Shown: positions 19,250 through 28,691, counted from the stretch's first letter. The stretch: DNA of 64,000 nucleotides from an uncultured Eubacteriales bacterium (GCA_902765305.1 CACWZI010000022.1:26391-90390); one strand, 5' to 3'. Numbers and translations are program-made. The notes: generated from the letters alone by a model not told the origin.

Positions 19250-20797
19250 ATGAAGGAAGAAGAGATACGGGAACTCACAAAACTGCTGGCGGAGGATGAC
19301 TTCGCCAGGAACCTGGCGCTGGGCCTGTCGCCCGAGCGCGCCTGCGACATGAACCGCCTGCGCGACATGAACCCCTGGAGCGTCGAGCGCTATTCCAACA
19401 GCGACATCGGCAACGGCTACCTCTTCGCCGATTTCTACAGGGAAACGGCGCGTTTCGTCAGCGAGCGCAAGTGCTGGTACGTCTACGACGGCAAGGCCTG
19501 GCGCGCCGATCCCGGCGGGCTGAAATCCATGGAACTCTGCAAGCAGCTGGCAATGCTGCTGCTCCTGCTGGCCTCGGAAATCACCGATACGTCGCAGAGG
19601 ACTTCCTGCCTGAAACGGGCCGCCCACTGGCACACCCGCCGGACGAGGGAGACGATCCTGAAGGACGCCTCCGGCGTCTACTGCCTCGGGGTGGCGGACT
19701 TTGACCGCGATCCCTTCCTGTTCAACTGTCTCAACGGAACGCTGAACCTGCGCACGGGCCAATTCCGGGAGCATCGCGCAGGGGACCTGCTCACGATGCT
19801 CAGCGGGGCCGAATATGATCCGCAGGCAAGGTGCGAGCGCTGGGAGAAATTCGTCCAGGAGATCATGGGCGCGGCGGAGACCGGCGACCTGGTTCGGGAT
19901 GCCGACGCCGCCGCAGACGCCTGGGAGAAGGGCGTCTACCTGCAGAAGGCGCTGGGCTACGCCCTGACCGGCGATACCCGGTACGAATGCCTGTTCATAC
20001 TCTACGGCGCGACCACCCGCAACGGCAAGGGTACCGCCATGGAGACGTTCCTCAGGCTCATGGGCGACTATGGCCGGACGGCCAGGCCGGAGACCATCGG
20101 CGCCAAATTCCAGATGAACAGCAACGCGCCCAGCGAGGACGTGGCCCGGCTGAACGGCGCGCGGTTCGTGAACATCTCCGAGCCCGACAAGAAGCTGACG
20201 CTGTCGGCGGCGCTGGTGAAATCCCTGACGGGCAACGACACCGTCACCGCGCGGTTCCTGCATGAGAACAGCTTCGAATACAGGCCGCAGTTCAAGATGT
20301 TCATCAACACCAACTACCTGCCCCAGATCACCGACCAGACCCTGTTTACATCGGGGCGGGTCAAGACGATCCCGTTCAACCGCCACTTTGGTCAGCAGGA
20401 GCGGGACCGGGGATTGAAGGACCTGTTTGCCCGCCCGGAGCATCTCAGCGGCATACTGAACTGGTGCATCGAAGGCTTGGGGATGCTGGAAAAGGAGGGC
20501 TTCGCCGAGCCGGATGTCGTGCGCGCCGCCACGTCGGAATACGAGCGCAACAGCGACAAGCTGGCCCTGTTCATGGAGGAATGCCTGGAGACCATGCCCC
20601 AGACACTGACGCGAATCAGCGAGGTGTACCGCTGCTATCAGGGCTGGTGCCAGGAGAACGGCTTCCACGCCGAGAACACCCGGAACTTCAAGGGCCTGCT
20701 GGCGGGCCGGGCGACCATCGACCGGGGCAGGCCGTCCGACGGCGGCGAAAATACCACGGTGCTCGTCGGCTACCGGATCAGGAGGGAGGCTTCGTAG
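19250..20797 (+). CDS. Phage/plasmid primase-helicase, P4/D5 type (SF3 helicase)
   Basis: A 515-residue protein of the P4-type replication family. The SF3 helicase Walker A is LYGATTRNGKGT (about residues 245-256); ARFVNISEPDKK supplies the Walker B region and FKMFINTNYLPQI the sensor region. The C-terminal part (residues 410-515) is a winged-helix-like domain. The N-terminal 150 residues correspond to the D5 N domain. ATG 19250 follows AAAAGGGAGG. It would unwind an episome or phage genome at replication start. No integrase, capsid or terminase gene is nearby, so it is an isolated relic. The gene itself looks intact. Confidence 0.85.
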   Translation: MKEEEIRELTKLLAEDDFARNLALGLSPERACDMNRLRDMNPWSVERYSNSDIGNGYLFADFYRETARFVSERKCWYVYDGKAWRADPGGLKSMELCKQLAMLLLLLASEITDTSQRTSCLKRAAHWHTRRTRETILKDASGVYCLGVADFDRDPFLFNCLNGTLNLRTGQFREHRAGDLLTMLSGAEYDPQARCERWEKFVQEIMGAAETGDLVRDADAAADAWEKGVYLQKALGYALTGDTRYECLFILYGATTRNGKGTAMETFLRLMGDYGRTARPETIGAKFQMNSNAPSEDVARLNGARFVNISEPDKKLTLSAALVKSLTGNDTVTARFLHENSFEYRPQFKMFINTNYLPQITDQTLFTSGRVKTIPFNRHFGQQERDRGLKDLFARPEHLSGILNWCIEGLGMLEKEGFAEPDVVRAATSEYERNSDKLALFMEECLETMPQTLTRISEVYRCYQGWCQENGFHAENTRNFKGLLAGRATIDRGRPSDGGENTTVLVGYRIRREAS

Positions 20798-20822
20798 GTT
20801 TACCCTTGATCCATAGGCCTGG

Positions 20823-20899
20823 GGCAACTTGTGGCCACTTATATTTTATCCCCTATAGGGAACTGTATAAGGGTAAATATATAGTGGCCACAAGTTGCC
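20823..20899. repeat. Long perfect inverted repeat downstream of the helicase
   Basis: Arms of 17 bases (GGCAACTTGTGGCCACT at 20823-20839 and its exact complement at 20883-20899) enclose an AT-rich 43-base centre containing CCCTATAGGG and GTATAAGGGTAAATATATA. A second pair, GGTTTACCCTT before the left arm and AAGGGTAAA inside the loop, is also inverted. The position just after a replicative helicase makes a former replication origin or a cruciform/terminator plausible; neither can be shown here. Confidence 0.6.
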
Positions 20900-20956
20900 A
20901 CGCTGTGTTCCGGGCGTGACATTTGTAAATGAACTATAAATAATTTCCCCTTTTCG

Positions 20957-20985
20957 TTGTGCAATTTTCGCCCTTGTGCTATAAT
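20957..20985 (+). promoter_or_regulatory. Promoter of the PpiC-like gene
   Basis: TTGTGC (20957-20962) and TATAAT (20980-20985) with 17-base spacing, 50 bases before the start codon at 21036. The -10 box is perfect. Confidence 0.6.
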
Positions 20986-21035
20986 TCATTCCGATGTCCC
21001 ACGGTCGTGAGGATAACGAAATGGAGGCAATGCAT

Positions 21036-22439
21036 ATGAATATGAAGAAACTGCTGTGTCTGGCCCTGGCCATGCTGGTTGCGCTGAGCGCGATGGCGCT
21101 GGCGGAGACGGGCGACGATCTCCAGGCCCAGCTGGACGCGGCCAACGCCCGGGTGGCGGAGCTGGAAGCCCAGGTAGAGCTTTACAAGCCCTACTATGAC
21201 AAGCAGGTCGTGGCGGAGTTTGGCGAGGACGGCATCATCTGGCTCGACGACGCCATGAAGGAGTACGAGGCCGCGGCCAGCGCCTACGCCCAGTACGGCC
21301 TGTCCATCGACGACTACGCCGCCGGCATCAAGGAGGATATCCTGAAGACGCTGGTGAGGGACGCCGTCATCGACGCCAAGGCCGCCGAGCTGGGCCTGAG
21401 CCAGCTGGACGACGAGACCGTCGCCAAGCTGCAGGCCGAGGCTGCCGAGACCTTCGAGAACTATGTCGATTCCTACAGGAGCTACTTCGCCGCAGAGGAC
21501 GCCACCGACGACGAGGCCCGTGCGCAGACCCTCGCCGCCCTCGAATCCTATGGCCTGACCCAGGACGCCCTGGCCCAGCAGACCATCGACGGCTATGTGG
21601 ACGAGCAGCTGTATAACCACGTCACCGCCGATGTGACCGTCACCGACGAGGAGGTCCAGGCCAAGTACGACGCCATGGTCGCCGAGGCCCAGGAGAGCTA
21701 CAGCGACGACCGCAACTACAACAACGCCCGCAACAGCGGCGATACCATCGCCTGGAATCCCGAGGGCTATCGCGCCGTGAAGCATGTGCTGGTCAAGTTC
21801 GACGACGATCAGGCCAAGCAGTACAGCGAGCTGCACAGCACCCTGGACAGCCTGAACGCCGAACTGGAGGCCCTGGACGCGCCCGCTGAAACCGAAGCCC
21901 CCGCCGAGGATGAAGAAGCGCCCGCCGAGGCGACCCCCGAGGTGACGCCCGAGCCCACCCCCGAGCCCCGCAGCCGAGAGGAGATCCAGTCCGACATCGG
22001 CAACATCGCCACCGAGATCGAGGCCCTGTACAGCCAGCTGCTGCCCCAGGCCCAGCAGGTGATCGACGAGTTCAACGGCGGCGCCGATTTCGACAGCCTG
22101 ATCGAAAAGTACAACGCCGATCCCGGCATGCAGAACGAGCCCACCGCCACGAACGGCTATGCCGTCTCCGCGAACTCCACCACCTGGGACCCGGCCTTCA
22201 CCGAGGGCGCCATGGCCATCGAGGCCGCGGGCCAGATCAGCGGCCCCGTCTACGGCCAGAACGGCATTCACGTGATCTACTATCTCAGCGACATCACCCC
22301 CGGCCCGGTGGCCCTGGAGGACATCGCCGACGCCGTGAAGGACGCCGCCCTGCAGGACAAGACCTCTGAAACCTACGACAACCAGATCAACGCCTGGGTC
22401 GAGGAGGCCAATCCGGTCTATCACGTGGATCGGTTCTGA
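21036..22439 (+). CDS. Secreted PpiC/SurA-type peptidyl-prolyl isomerase or foldase
   Basis: The 467-residue protein has a signal peptide (MNMKKLLCLALAMLVALSAM, cleavage likely after ALA) without a lipobox cysteine. Next come a short coiled coil (LQAQLDAANARVAELEAQVE), a SurA-like helical region, and a split parvulin domain: RAVKHVLVKF at the start and GQISGPVYGQNGIHVIYYL at the end. These flank an acidic, Pro/Glu/Thr-rich insert (PAETEAPAEDEEAPAEATP and onward). It likely assists folding of exported proteins outside the membrane. GGAGG (21023-21027) favours ATG 21036 over two nearby in-frame ATGs. Single-gene unit with its own promoter and a strong terminator. Confidence 0.85.
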   Translation: MNMKKLLCLALAMLVALSAMALAETGDDLQAQLDAANARVAELEAQVELYKPYYDKQVVAEFGEDGIIWLDDAMKEYEAAASAYAQYGLSIDDYAAGIKEDILKTLVRDAVIDAKAAELGLSQLDDETVAKLQAEAAETFENYVDSYRSYFAAEDATDDEARAQTLAALESYGLTQDALAQQTIDGYVDEQLYNHVTADVTVTDEEVQAKYDAMVAEAQESYSDDRNYNNARNSGDTIAWNPEGYRAVKHVLVKFDDDQAKQYSELHSTLDSLNAELEALDAPAETEAPAEDEEAPAEATPEVTPEPTPEPRSREEIQSDIGNIATEIEALYSQLLPQAQQVIDEFNGGADFDSLIEKYNADPGMQNEPTATNGYAVSANSTTWDPAFTEGAMAIEAAGQISGPVYGQNGIHVIYYLSDITPGPVALEDIADAVKDAALQDKTSETYDNQINAWVEEANPVYHVDRF

Positions 22440-22448
22440 TCCATCGGA

Positions 22449-22493
22449 ATCAAACGCATCCGCCTGTTTTTAAGGCGGGTGTGTTTGATTTTT
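22449..22493 (+). terminator. Strong intrinsic terminator after the PpiC-like gene
   Basis: A long stem (ATCAAACGCATCCGCCT against AGGCGGGTGTGTTTGAT) with a TTTTTA-type loop is followed by TTTTT, immediately downstream of the stop at 22439. The T-run may overlap the -35 region (TTGATT) of a promoter for the next gene, which has TATACT at 22509-22514. Confidence 0.85.
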
Positions 22494-22546
22494 GGACGGC
22501 TGACATGGTATACTGTTGGCAATGAAAAATGACAAGGAGAATCCCC

Positions 22547-23230
22547 ATGCGCATACTATTGGTCGAAGACGAAAAGAATCTCTCTGCGGCGGTGTGCCGG
22601 TTGCTGCAGCAGGAGCGCTTTGTGGTGGACCCGGCGTATACCGGGCCGGAGGGGCTGGATTGCGCGCTGACCGGCGCCTATGACGCCGTGATACTGGACG
22701 TGATGCTGCCGGGGATGGACGGCTTTACCGTGCTGGAGCGGCTGCGGGCCGAGGGAATCAGGACGCCGGTGATGATGCTCACCGCCCGGGGCGACCTGCA
22801 GGACCGCATCCGGGGACTGGAGGGCGGCGCGGACTACTACCTGCCCAAGCCCTTCCAGATGGGCGAGCTGGTGGCCTGCCTGCGGGCGATCACCCGACGG
22901 GGCGACGGCACGCCGGTGATGAACCTGTCCTTCGGCGGCATTTCCCTGTCGGAGCGGGAGGGCAAGCTGCAAAACGACGCCACCGGACAGTCGGTGAAGC
23001 TGGGGGCGAAGGAATACCAGCTGATGGAGGTGTTCCTGCGCAACCCCGGCCAGATCCTGCCCAAGGAGACCCTCATCGAGCGGGTATGGGGCTACGACAG
23101 CGACGCCGAGTACAACAACCTGGAGGTCTACGTGTCCTTCCTGCGCAAGAAGCTGAACTTCATCGGCGCGCAGGTGAAGATCAAGGCCACCCGGGGCCTG
23201 GGCTACAGCATGGAGGAGAGCCATGATTAA
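22547..23230 (+). CDS. OmpR/PhoB-type response regulator
   Basis: A 227-residue two-component regulator. The N-terminal receiver domain begins MRILLVEDEKNLSAAV (acidic pair E/D), has the phosphoacceptor in VILDVMLPGMDG, the conserved T in MMLTAR and K in YYLPKPF. The C-terminal winged helix shows LGAKEYQLMEVFLRN and RGLGYSM. Start ATG 22547 is chosen for AAGGAG seven bases upstream; ATG 22529 is less suitable. It overlaps the partner kinase by eight bases. Its target genes are not evident; the nearby secreted foldase and LCP protein suggest envelope functions, but that is inference. Confidence 0.93.
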   Translation: MRILLVEDEKNLSAAVCRLLQQERFVVDPAYTGPEGLDCALTGAYDAVILDVMLPGMDGFTVLERLRAEGIRTPVMMLTARGDLQDRIRGLEGGADYYLPKPFQMGELVACLRAITRRGDGTPVMNLSFGGISLSEREGKLQNDATGQSVKLGAKEYQLMEVFLRNPGQILPKETLIERVWGYDSDAEYNNLEVYVSFLRKKLNFIGAQVKIKATRGLGYSMEESHD

Positions 23231-24611
23231 GACCCTTCGACGCCGCCTGACGCTGCTGGTGGCCTGTGTGCTGGCGCTGGTGACGGCGGGCATCGTGCTG
23301 TCCATCCGCGCGGTCAACCTGCGCAACATCGACAGCTCGGCCCGCGCGGCGCTGGCGGTGCTCAGCGAAAACCGGGGCCAGCGACCGGGCCAGGCCGAAG
23401 GCGAAGCGACAACCCGCAGCGGCGGCAACCTGCCGCCACAGTCCGCCGCGACAGAGGGCGAAGCGACAACCCGTAGCGGCGGCAACCTGCCGCCACAGGA
23501 CGCTCCCACAGACGGCGAAACCCCGCCCCCGAAACCCGAAGGCGAACCGACGCCGCCCCAACGCCCCGGCATCGACATGCCAGGGGGAAATTCACTGGCC
23601 AGCCTGTCCAACGCCTACACCATCCACCTGGACGGCGATGGGACCGTCACCGAATGGACCAGCGACCGCTCGGACCTGTATACCGACGCCCAGGTCGAGG
23701 CCATGGCCCAGGCCGTTTTGGCGGCGGGAAACAGCGAGGGCCGCATCGGCACCCAGTACTACCGCCTCATCGACGATGGGGAGGGGGGCGCGTCGCGGCT
23801 GTTGATCGTGCTGGACGCCCGGCTGGAGTTCCTCTCCGCCGAGCGCATGCTGCGCGCCGCGGCGCTGGTGGCGGCGCTGGCAGGGCTGTTGCTGGCCGCG
23901 GGGGCCTGGCTGCTGATCCGCAGGATGCTCCGGCCGGTGCAGGCCTCCTTCGACCGGCAGAAGCAGTTCGTCTGGGACGCCAGCCACGAGTTCAAGACGC
24001 CCCTGGCGGTCATCTCCGCCAACGCCGAGCTGCTGTCGCGGCAGGTCGGTCCCAACGAATACCTGGGCTACATCCAGTCCGAGGTCAGGCGCACCGACAG
24101 CCTGGTGCAGAGTCTGCTGACCCTGGCCCGCATGGACAAGGGCACGGTCACCGCCGAAATGAAGCGCTTCGACCTCTCCCAGGCGCTGCTGGGCGTGGCG
24201 CTGCCCTTCGAGAGCACCGTGTTCGAGGCCGGCAGGACGCTGGAGACGGACGTGCCCGAGGGCGTGTGGATCAGGGGTGACGAGGCCATGCTCCAGCAGC
24301 TGGCGGTGATCCTGCTGAGCAACGCGCTGAAATATTCCAACGAGGGCGGCCTGATCCGCCTGTCCCTTGCGCAGAAGGGCCGGGGCGCGGTGATCACCGT
24401 GTACAACACCGGGCCGGGCATCGCGCCGGAAAACCTGGAGAAGATATTCGACCGCTTCTACCGGGAGGACCTGTCCCACAACAGCGCCGTTGCCGGCAAC
24501 GGCCTGGGCCTGGCCATCGCCCGCACCATCGCCGAGGCCCACAGGGGCCACATCCGCGCCGAGAGCGAGCAAGGAAAAAGCGCCACGTTTATCGTGACGC
24601 TGCCGGGATAG
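23223..24611 (+). CDS. Sensor histidine kinase with repeat-expanded extracellular domain
   Basis: A 462-residue membrane kinase paired with the upstream regulator. TM1 is at about residues 8-28 and TM2 at about 213-233, followed by HisKA with the H-box DASHEFKTPLAVI, then HATPase motifs (LLSNALKYS N-box, NTGPGIAP, NGLGLAIA). The extracellular segment contains two tandem 19-residue copies of EGEATTRSGGNLPPQ-type sequence followed by a Pro-rich stretch. At the DNA level this is a 57-bp tandem duplication (23397-23510) whose core is the GTAGCGGCGGCAACCTGCCG palindrome, a family also found at 48244, 57083 and 63127. A mobile repeat therefore appears to have become part of this sensor. Confidence 0.92.
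   Translation: MIKTLRRRLTLLVACVLALVTAGIVLSIRAVNLRNIDSSARAALAVLSENRGQRPGQAEGEATTRSGGNLPPQSAATEGEATTRSGGNLPPQDAPTDGETPPPKPEGEPTPPQRPGIDMPGGNSLASLSNAYTIHLDGDGTVTEWTSDRSDLYTDAQVEAMAQAVLAAGNSEGRIGTQYYRLIDDGEGGASRLLIVLDARLEFLSAERMLRAAALVAALAGLLLAAGAWLLIRRMLRPVQASFDRQKQFVWDASHEFKTPLAVISANAELLSRQVGPNEYLGYIQSEVRRTDSLVQSLLTLARMDKGTVTAEMKRFDLSQALLGVALPFESTVFEAGRTLETDVPEGVWIRGDEAMLQQLAVILLSNALKYSNEGGLIRLSLAQKGRGAVITVYNTGPGIAPENLEKIFDRFYREDLSHNSAVAGNGLGLAIARTIAEAHRGHIRAESEQGKSATFIVTLPG
23397..23510 (+). repeat. In-frame 57-bp tandem duplication carrying the GCGGCGGCAAYCTGCCGCC palindrome
   Basis: Two 57-bp copies (23397-23453, 23454-23510), about 85% or more identical, each hold GTAGCGGCGG or GCAGCGGCGG followed by CAACCTGCCGCCACAG. 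The length is 19 codons, so the kinase frame is kept. The same palindrome occurs outside genes at three other places in the window. Confidence 0.8.
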
Positions 24612-24634
24612 ATGGATGGATCAGTATTTGCCGC

Positions 24635-25693
24635 TTATCCGTAGATGAATTCGTTCAAAGCCTTTTTGTTGGCCTCGAAATCGGGCTTGATGCACCAGGT
24701 GGTGCCGTACATGCCGGAATCGTAGGTGCCGTCGGCGGGGATGCGGAATTCGGCCAGGGTGTTCAGGTCCGTCTTCATGCAAACGCCGGCGATGTCCATG
24801 ATTTCGTTGAAGCCGAGGTTCGTCTCCACGTATTGCAGCATGGTGGTGACGATGCCCGTCAGGCGCAGCAGGTTGACGCTCTGCATCTTCTTTGCGATGG
24901 CGACCAGCACGTTGCGCTGGCGGCTGGTGCGGGCGTAGTCGGAATCGCTCTTGCGGATGCGGGAGTAGGCCAGCACCTGCTTGCCGTTGAGCAGCACCTG
25001 CTCGCCCGAGGGCACGGCGTCGGATATGTACTTGCCGGAGCCGTCCTTCGCGCCCACGCTGGAGTCGTTGAGCCGGCGGATGGCGCCGCTCTCGGCGGGG
25101 GTGACGTCCAGCTGTATGCCGCCCAGGGTGTCCACGATCTGCACCAGGCACTGCATGTTCACCAGCGCGTACTTTTCGATATTCAGGCCGAAGTATTCGT
25201 TGATCAGGCGAATGGTCAGCTCCGGGCCGCCGTAGACGCAGGCCGCGTTCAGCTTCTGCCCGCCGTAGCCGGGGATCTGCACCCAGATGTCGCGCATGAT
25301 CGAGGCCAGCTTCAGCTGGTTGGTCTTGGGGTTTATGGAGAGCACGATCATCGTGTCCGTGCGCAGGTATTTGGTGTTGCCCCGGGCGTCGGTGCCCAGC
25401 AGCAGTATGTTCAGCCAGTCCCTGGAAAGGCCCGGGGTGACGGCGAGGTCGGTGACGTTGATGTGCTCGTCCACCACGATCTGCTCTTCGTCCGCCTCGT
25501 CCCCTTCCACCACGTATTCCCCGTCGTCGTCGGTGATGGGCTCGGGCTCCGCGTCGCTTACGCCCATGAAATAGCGCAGCAGGTCGCCGACCACATCCGG
25601 TTTGTCCTGTTCCGCCAGGGCGCCAAGGGCGCCGCCCATCGGCAGGCACAGCGCCAGCAGCGCGGCGACGATTTTATATATCCGTTTTTTCAT
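24635..25693 (-). CDS. LytR-CpsA-Psr (LCP) family cell-wall glycopolymer ligase
   Basis: A 352-residue exported protein: signal peptide or anchor at residues 1-26, an acidic linker (EPITDDDGEYVVEGDEADEE), then the LCP domain with NILLLGTDARGN, TDTMIVLSINPKTNQLKLAS, the arginine-containing MRDIWVQIPGYG and LNAACVYGG, and the YSRIRKSDSDYARTSRQR arginine cluster that binds pyrophosphate. LCP enzymes attach teichoic-acid-like or capsule polymers to peptidoglycan at the outer face of the membrane. Start ATG 25693 has GGAGGAT upstream. It converges on the kinase gene, 23 bases away. Confidence 0.93.
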   Translation of the reverse strand: MKKRIYKIVAALLALCLPMGGALGALAEQDKPDVVGDLLRYFMGVSDAEPEPITDDDGEYVVEGDEADEEQIVVDEHINVTDLAVTPGLSRDWLNILLLGTDARGNTKYLRTDTMIVLSINPKTNQLKLASIMRDIWVQIPGYGGQKLNAACVYGGPELTIRLINEYFGLNIEKYALVNMQCLVQIVDTLGGIQLDVTPAESGAIRRLNDSSVGAKDGSGKYISDAVPSGEQVLLNGKQVLAYSRIRKSDSDYARTSRQRNVLVAIAKKMQSVNLLRLTGIVTTMLQYVETNLGFNEIMDIAGVCMKTDLNTLAEFRIPADGTYDSGMYGTTWCIKPDFEANKKALNEFIYG

Positions 25694-25978
25694 TGTCGGT
25701 ATCCTCCATATCGATGATGCTTGCTATTTTACCAGCGCCGGGAGATAAAATCAACCCACCCATCGAAATTCAAAGTACAGTTCAAACCAGCTTCATAATT
25801 GGGGCGGGGCGGCGGCGGCCCACGAACAGGCCCGCCGCCGCGGTTTTCACGGCGGCCTGTGCCCATCGGCCTGCCGAAAATTGGCAGCGTTTTCCCAACA
25901 ATTTCCGGCAGGCAGGATTAACGGACCCGGACGGAGAATAACAGAGGTAATCCATTCGATCAGACGGAGCGCGGTCCA

Positions 25979-26533
25979 ATGAATGTTTATGACTTTGACA
26001 ACACGCTTTTGAAGGGCGACAGCACCGCCCGGTTTTTCGCCTTTTGCCTGGCCCGCTATCCCCGCATGTGGCTGGATATCCCGGCCCAGGCCGCCAACGG
26101 GCTGCTGTTTATGCTGCGCCTGCGCAAAAAGCAGCCCTTCAAGCAGCGCATGCTCCACTTCCTGGCGCTCATCGGCGATGTGGACGCGGCCGTGGACGCC
26201 TTTTGGCGGAAGAACCTTTCACGGATCAAGGCCTGGTATCCCCCCCGCCACCGGGACGACGACGTGGTGATTTCCGCTTCGCCGGAGTTTTTGATCCGTC
26301 CGGCCTGCGCAAAGCTGGGCATCCGCTGCGTCATGGGCTCGCCGGTGGACAAACGCACCGGTCGCTTCCTCGGCCCCAACTGCCACGGACAGGAGAAGGT
26401 CACCCGGTTCCACGCCCGATTTCCCGGGGCGCGGATCGGGGAATTCTACTCCGATTCCCACTCGGACGATCCCCTGGCCGCCCTGGCGGAGCGGGCCTAT
26501 CTGGTCAGGGGGGAACGGCTGCTGCCGTGGTGA
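25979..26533 (+). CDS. HAD-family phosphatase (phosphoserine phosphatase-like)
   Basis: A 184-residue haloacid-dehalogenase phosphatase. Motif I is YDFDNTLLKGDST (nucleophile D4 in DxDxT), motif II is VISASPEFL, the motif III lysine lies in HGQEKV, and motif IV is FYSDSHSDDPLA. The helical cap between residues 15 and 85 resembles the PSP/CicA subgroup. Substrate unknown. It stands alone between the LCP gene and repeat copy B. The 285-base gap upstream contains GC-rich palindromic sequence but no gene that I can see. Confidence 0.88.
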   Translation: MNVYDFDNTLLKGDSTARFFAFCLARYPRMWLDIPAQAANGLLFMLRLRKKQPFKQRMLHFLALIGDVDAAVDAFWRKNLSRIKAWYPPRHRDDDVVISASPEFLIRPACAKLGIRCVMGSPVDKRTGRFLGPNCHGQEKVTRFHARFPGARIGEFYSDSHSDDPLAALAERAYLVRGERLLPW

Positions 26534-26590
26534 GGGCTGAGCCAGGCGCCACGGCCAACGCATGAATTGCCGGGCGGATCAGTCGCATTC

Positions 26591-26897
26591 ATATTCTGAT
26601 TTGTCACGGAGCGACAAATCAGTAGTTAGGTTTTAGGTTATAGGTTTTAGGTGTTAGGAAAGGTAGAAATCCTGACGGATTTCTTTTATTCAAAGGACCG
26701 AGAAACGTAGTAACTACTGCCGTTTCCTTTGAATCAAACAAATCCCGTGGCCGAAGGGTTTCCTTTGAATCAAACAAATCCCGTGGCCGAAGGCCTAGCG
26801 AAGCGTTAAGGGAATTTGCACCACCCCTAAAACCTAAAACCTAAAACCTAAAACCTGAATACTGATTTATCGAGCATAGCTCGATAAATCAGTATTT
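26591..26897. mobile_element. ATACTGATTT-bounded repeat element, copy B (307 bp, inverted relative to A)
   Basis: Same architecture as copy A in the opposite orientation: end hairpins (right one AATACTGATTTATCGAGC with its complement), degenerate AGGTTTT heptamers on the left, five clean CCTAAAA heptamers on the right. A core segment containing CAAACAAATCCCGTGGCCG and TTTCCTTTGAATC is duplicated in tandem. Its right end supplies the TACTGA stop of the exporter gene that ends at 26889. Confidence 0.8.
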
Positions 26898-28691
26898 CTC
26901 CACCATATCAATATACTGCCGCGTGTACAACTCAAAGTAGTACCCGCGCTTTTTCATGAGTTCTTCATGGGTGCCGCGCTCGACGATTTTGCCGTCCACC
27001 ACCGCCAGGATCACGTCGGCGTGGGTGATCGTGGAGAGGCGGTGGGCGATCACGAAGGACGTGCGGCCCTGGATCACCGTCTCGATGGCGGCCTGTATGG
27101 CTCGCTCGGTCATCGTGTCGATGGAGGACGTGGCCTCGTCCAGCACCAGTATGCGGGGATCGGCCAGCAGCGCCCGGGCGAAGGACAGCAGCTGCTTTTC
27201 GCCAACGGACAATCTTCCGCCGCCCTCGCCCACAACCGCGTCCAGGCCGCCTGCCTTTTCCACGACCTCGCGGGCCGAGACCATCTCCAGCGCCTCCATG
27301 ATCTGCTCATCGGTAGCGTCGGGCTTGCCGTAGCGCAGGTTCTCCCGCACGGTGCCTGAGAACAGGTGGGGCGTCTGCAGCACATAGCCGATGTTGGAAT
27401 GCAGCCACAGCTGGCTGCGCTGGCGGGCATCCCTTCCATCGATCAGCACCGCGCCCTCCGTGGGCTCGAAAAAGCGGCACACCAGGTTCACCAGCGTGGA
27501 TTTGCCCGCGCCGGTCTCCCCCACGATGGCCACGTTGGTGCCCCGGGGCACCTTCAGGTCGAAGTGCTCCAGCACCAGCTCGTCCCCGTCCGGGTAGTGG
27601 AAGGACACGTCCCGGAATTCAACGTCGCCCAGCAGCGGCTCCCAGTTCTCCCGCTTGGGATGGAAGGTGTCTCCGTACTTCGCGATCACCTCCGGGGCGT
27701 CCGACACGTCCGATTGGGTCTCCAGCAGCCGGGTCAGGCGCTCGATGTTCACCTGTATGGCGATCAGCCTGGAGAGGGTGTCGACGATGGTCTGTATCGG
27801 CTCCATCATCGAAAGGGCATAGGACATGAACACCGACAGCGTGCCGATCCTTATCGCCGATTCCCGGGTCAGCCGTCCCCCCTTCCAGAGCACCAGCGCC
27901 AGCGCCACCGAGGACATGAGCGTCACGGCAGACGTGAACAGGGCGCTGTAATGGGTGGCGCGTATGCCGGTCTTGCGCATGTTTTCCGTCTCGGCTTCGA
28001 AATCCCCGTCGATGCGCGCCTCCGCCACCAGCGTCTTGATGGCCCGCACGCCGGTGATGCCCTCGTTGAAGCTGCCGGTGATGCGGGAATTGATCTCCCG
28101 GATTTGGCGGTTCAGCGTCACCAGCTTCCCCTGGAACCAGGCGATCAGCGCCGCCGACACGGGAATCAGCGGCAGCAGCCACACCGCCAGCCGGGGGCTG
28201 GCCAGGAACATCATCAGCACGATGAACAGCAGATAGGACAGATTCCAGACAATGTCCATCATCCGCCACGCCACCAGCTCGCCGATCTTGCCGCTGTCGC
28301 TGATCACCCGGGCGTGGATGTATCCCACGGAGTTCTGGTTGAAGTAGGAAAAGGACAGGGTCTGCAGGTGGTTGAAGGCGGCGTTGCGCAGGTCCCGGTC
28401 CACGCTCATCTCGATCTTGCCGCAGTAGGCCACGCTGTAGTAGTTCAGCAACACCTGCAAAAGCAGCACGCCGATGTACAGCGCGATGAACCCGCCCAGG
28501 CCGTCCAGGCTCTCGCCGATGACGAAGTGATCCAACGCGTATCGGTTGAACATGGGATAGGCCGCGTCGATCAGTGACACCAGGCAGCCCACGGCGATCA
28601 TCGCGGCGATGCCCTTCATGTAGGGCTTCAGGTATGGAAGCAGCTTTGGTATGCCGAACCAGGGAAGGGTCTTGTTCCGCTCCTCGCTCAT
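26889..28691 (-). CDS. ABC exporter half-transporter, catalytic-site partner (heterodimeric type)
   Basis: A 600-residue fusion of six membrane segments (residues 20-320) and an ATPase domain. Walker A is GETGAGKST, Walker B ILVLDEATSSIDT with the catalytic Glu, H-loop IAHRLST; the signature RLSVGEKQ departs from LSGGQ. This complements the upstream partner, which has a canonical signature but an Asp in place of the catalytic Glu, exactly the asymmetry of BmrCD/LmrCD-like heterodimeric exporters (drug or lipid export). ATG 28691 overlaps the partner's stop by four bases. The frame stays open upstream but that part lies inside the partner gene. The stop codon (TGA) lies inside the terminal repeat of element B. 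Confidence 0.93.
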   Translation of the reverse strand: MSEERNKTLPWFGIPKLLPYLKPYMKGIAAMIAVGCLVSLIDAAYPMFNRYALDHFVIGESLDGLGGFIALYIGVLLLQVLLNYYSVAYCGKIEMSVDRDLRNAAFNHLQTLSFSYFNQNSVGYIHARVISDSGKIGELVAWRMMDIVWNLSYLLFIVLMMFLASPRLAVWLLPLIPVSAALIAWFQGKLVTLNRQIREINSRITGSFNEGITGVRAIKTLVAEARIDGDFEAETENMRKTGIRATHYSALFTSAVTLMSSVALALVLWKGGRLTRESAIRIGTLSVFMSYALSMMEPIQTIVDTLSRLIAIQVNIERLTRLLETQSDVSDAPEVIAKYGDTFHPKRENWEPLLGDVEFRDVSFHYPDGDELVLEHFDLKVPRGTNVAIVGETGAGKSTLVNLVCRFFEPTEGAVLIDGRDARQRSQLWLHSNIGYVLQTPHLFSGTVRENLRYGKPDATDEQIMEALEMVSAREVVEKAGGLDAVVGEGGGRLSVGEKQLLSFARALLADPRILVLDEATSSIDTMTERAIQAAIETVIQGRTSFVIAHRLSTITHADVILAVVDGKIVERGTHEELMKKRGYYFELYTRQYIDMVEKY

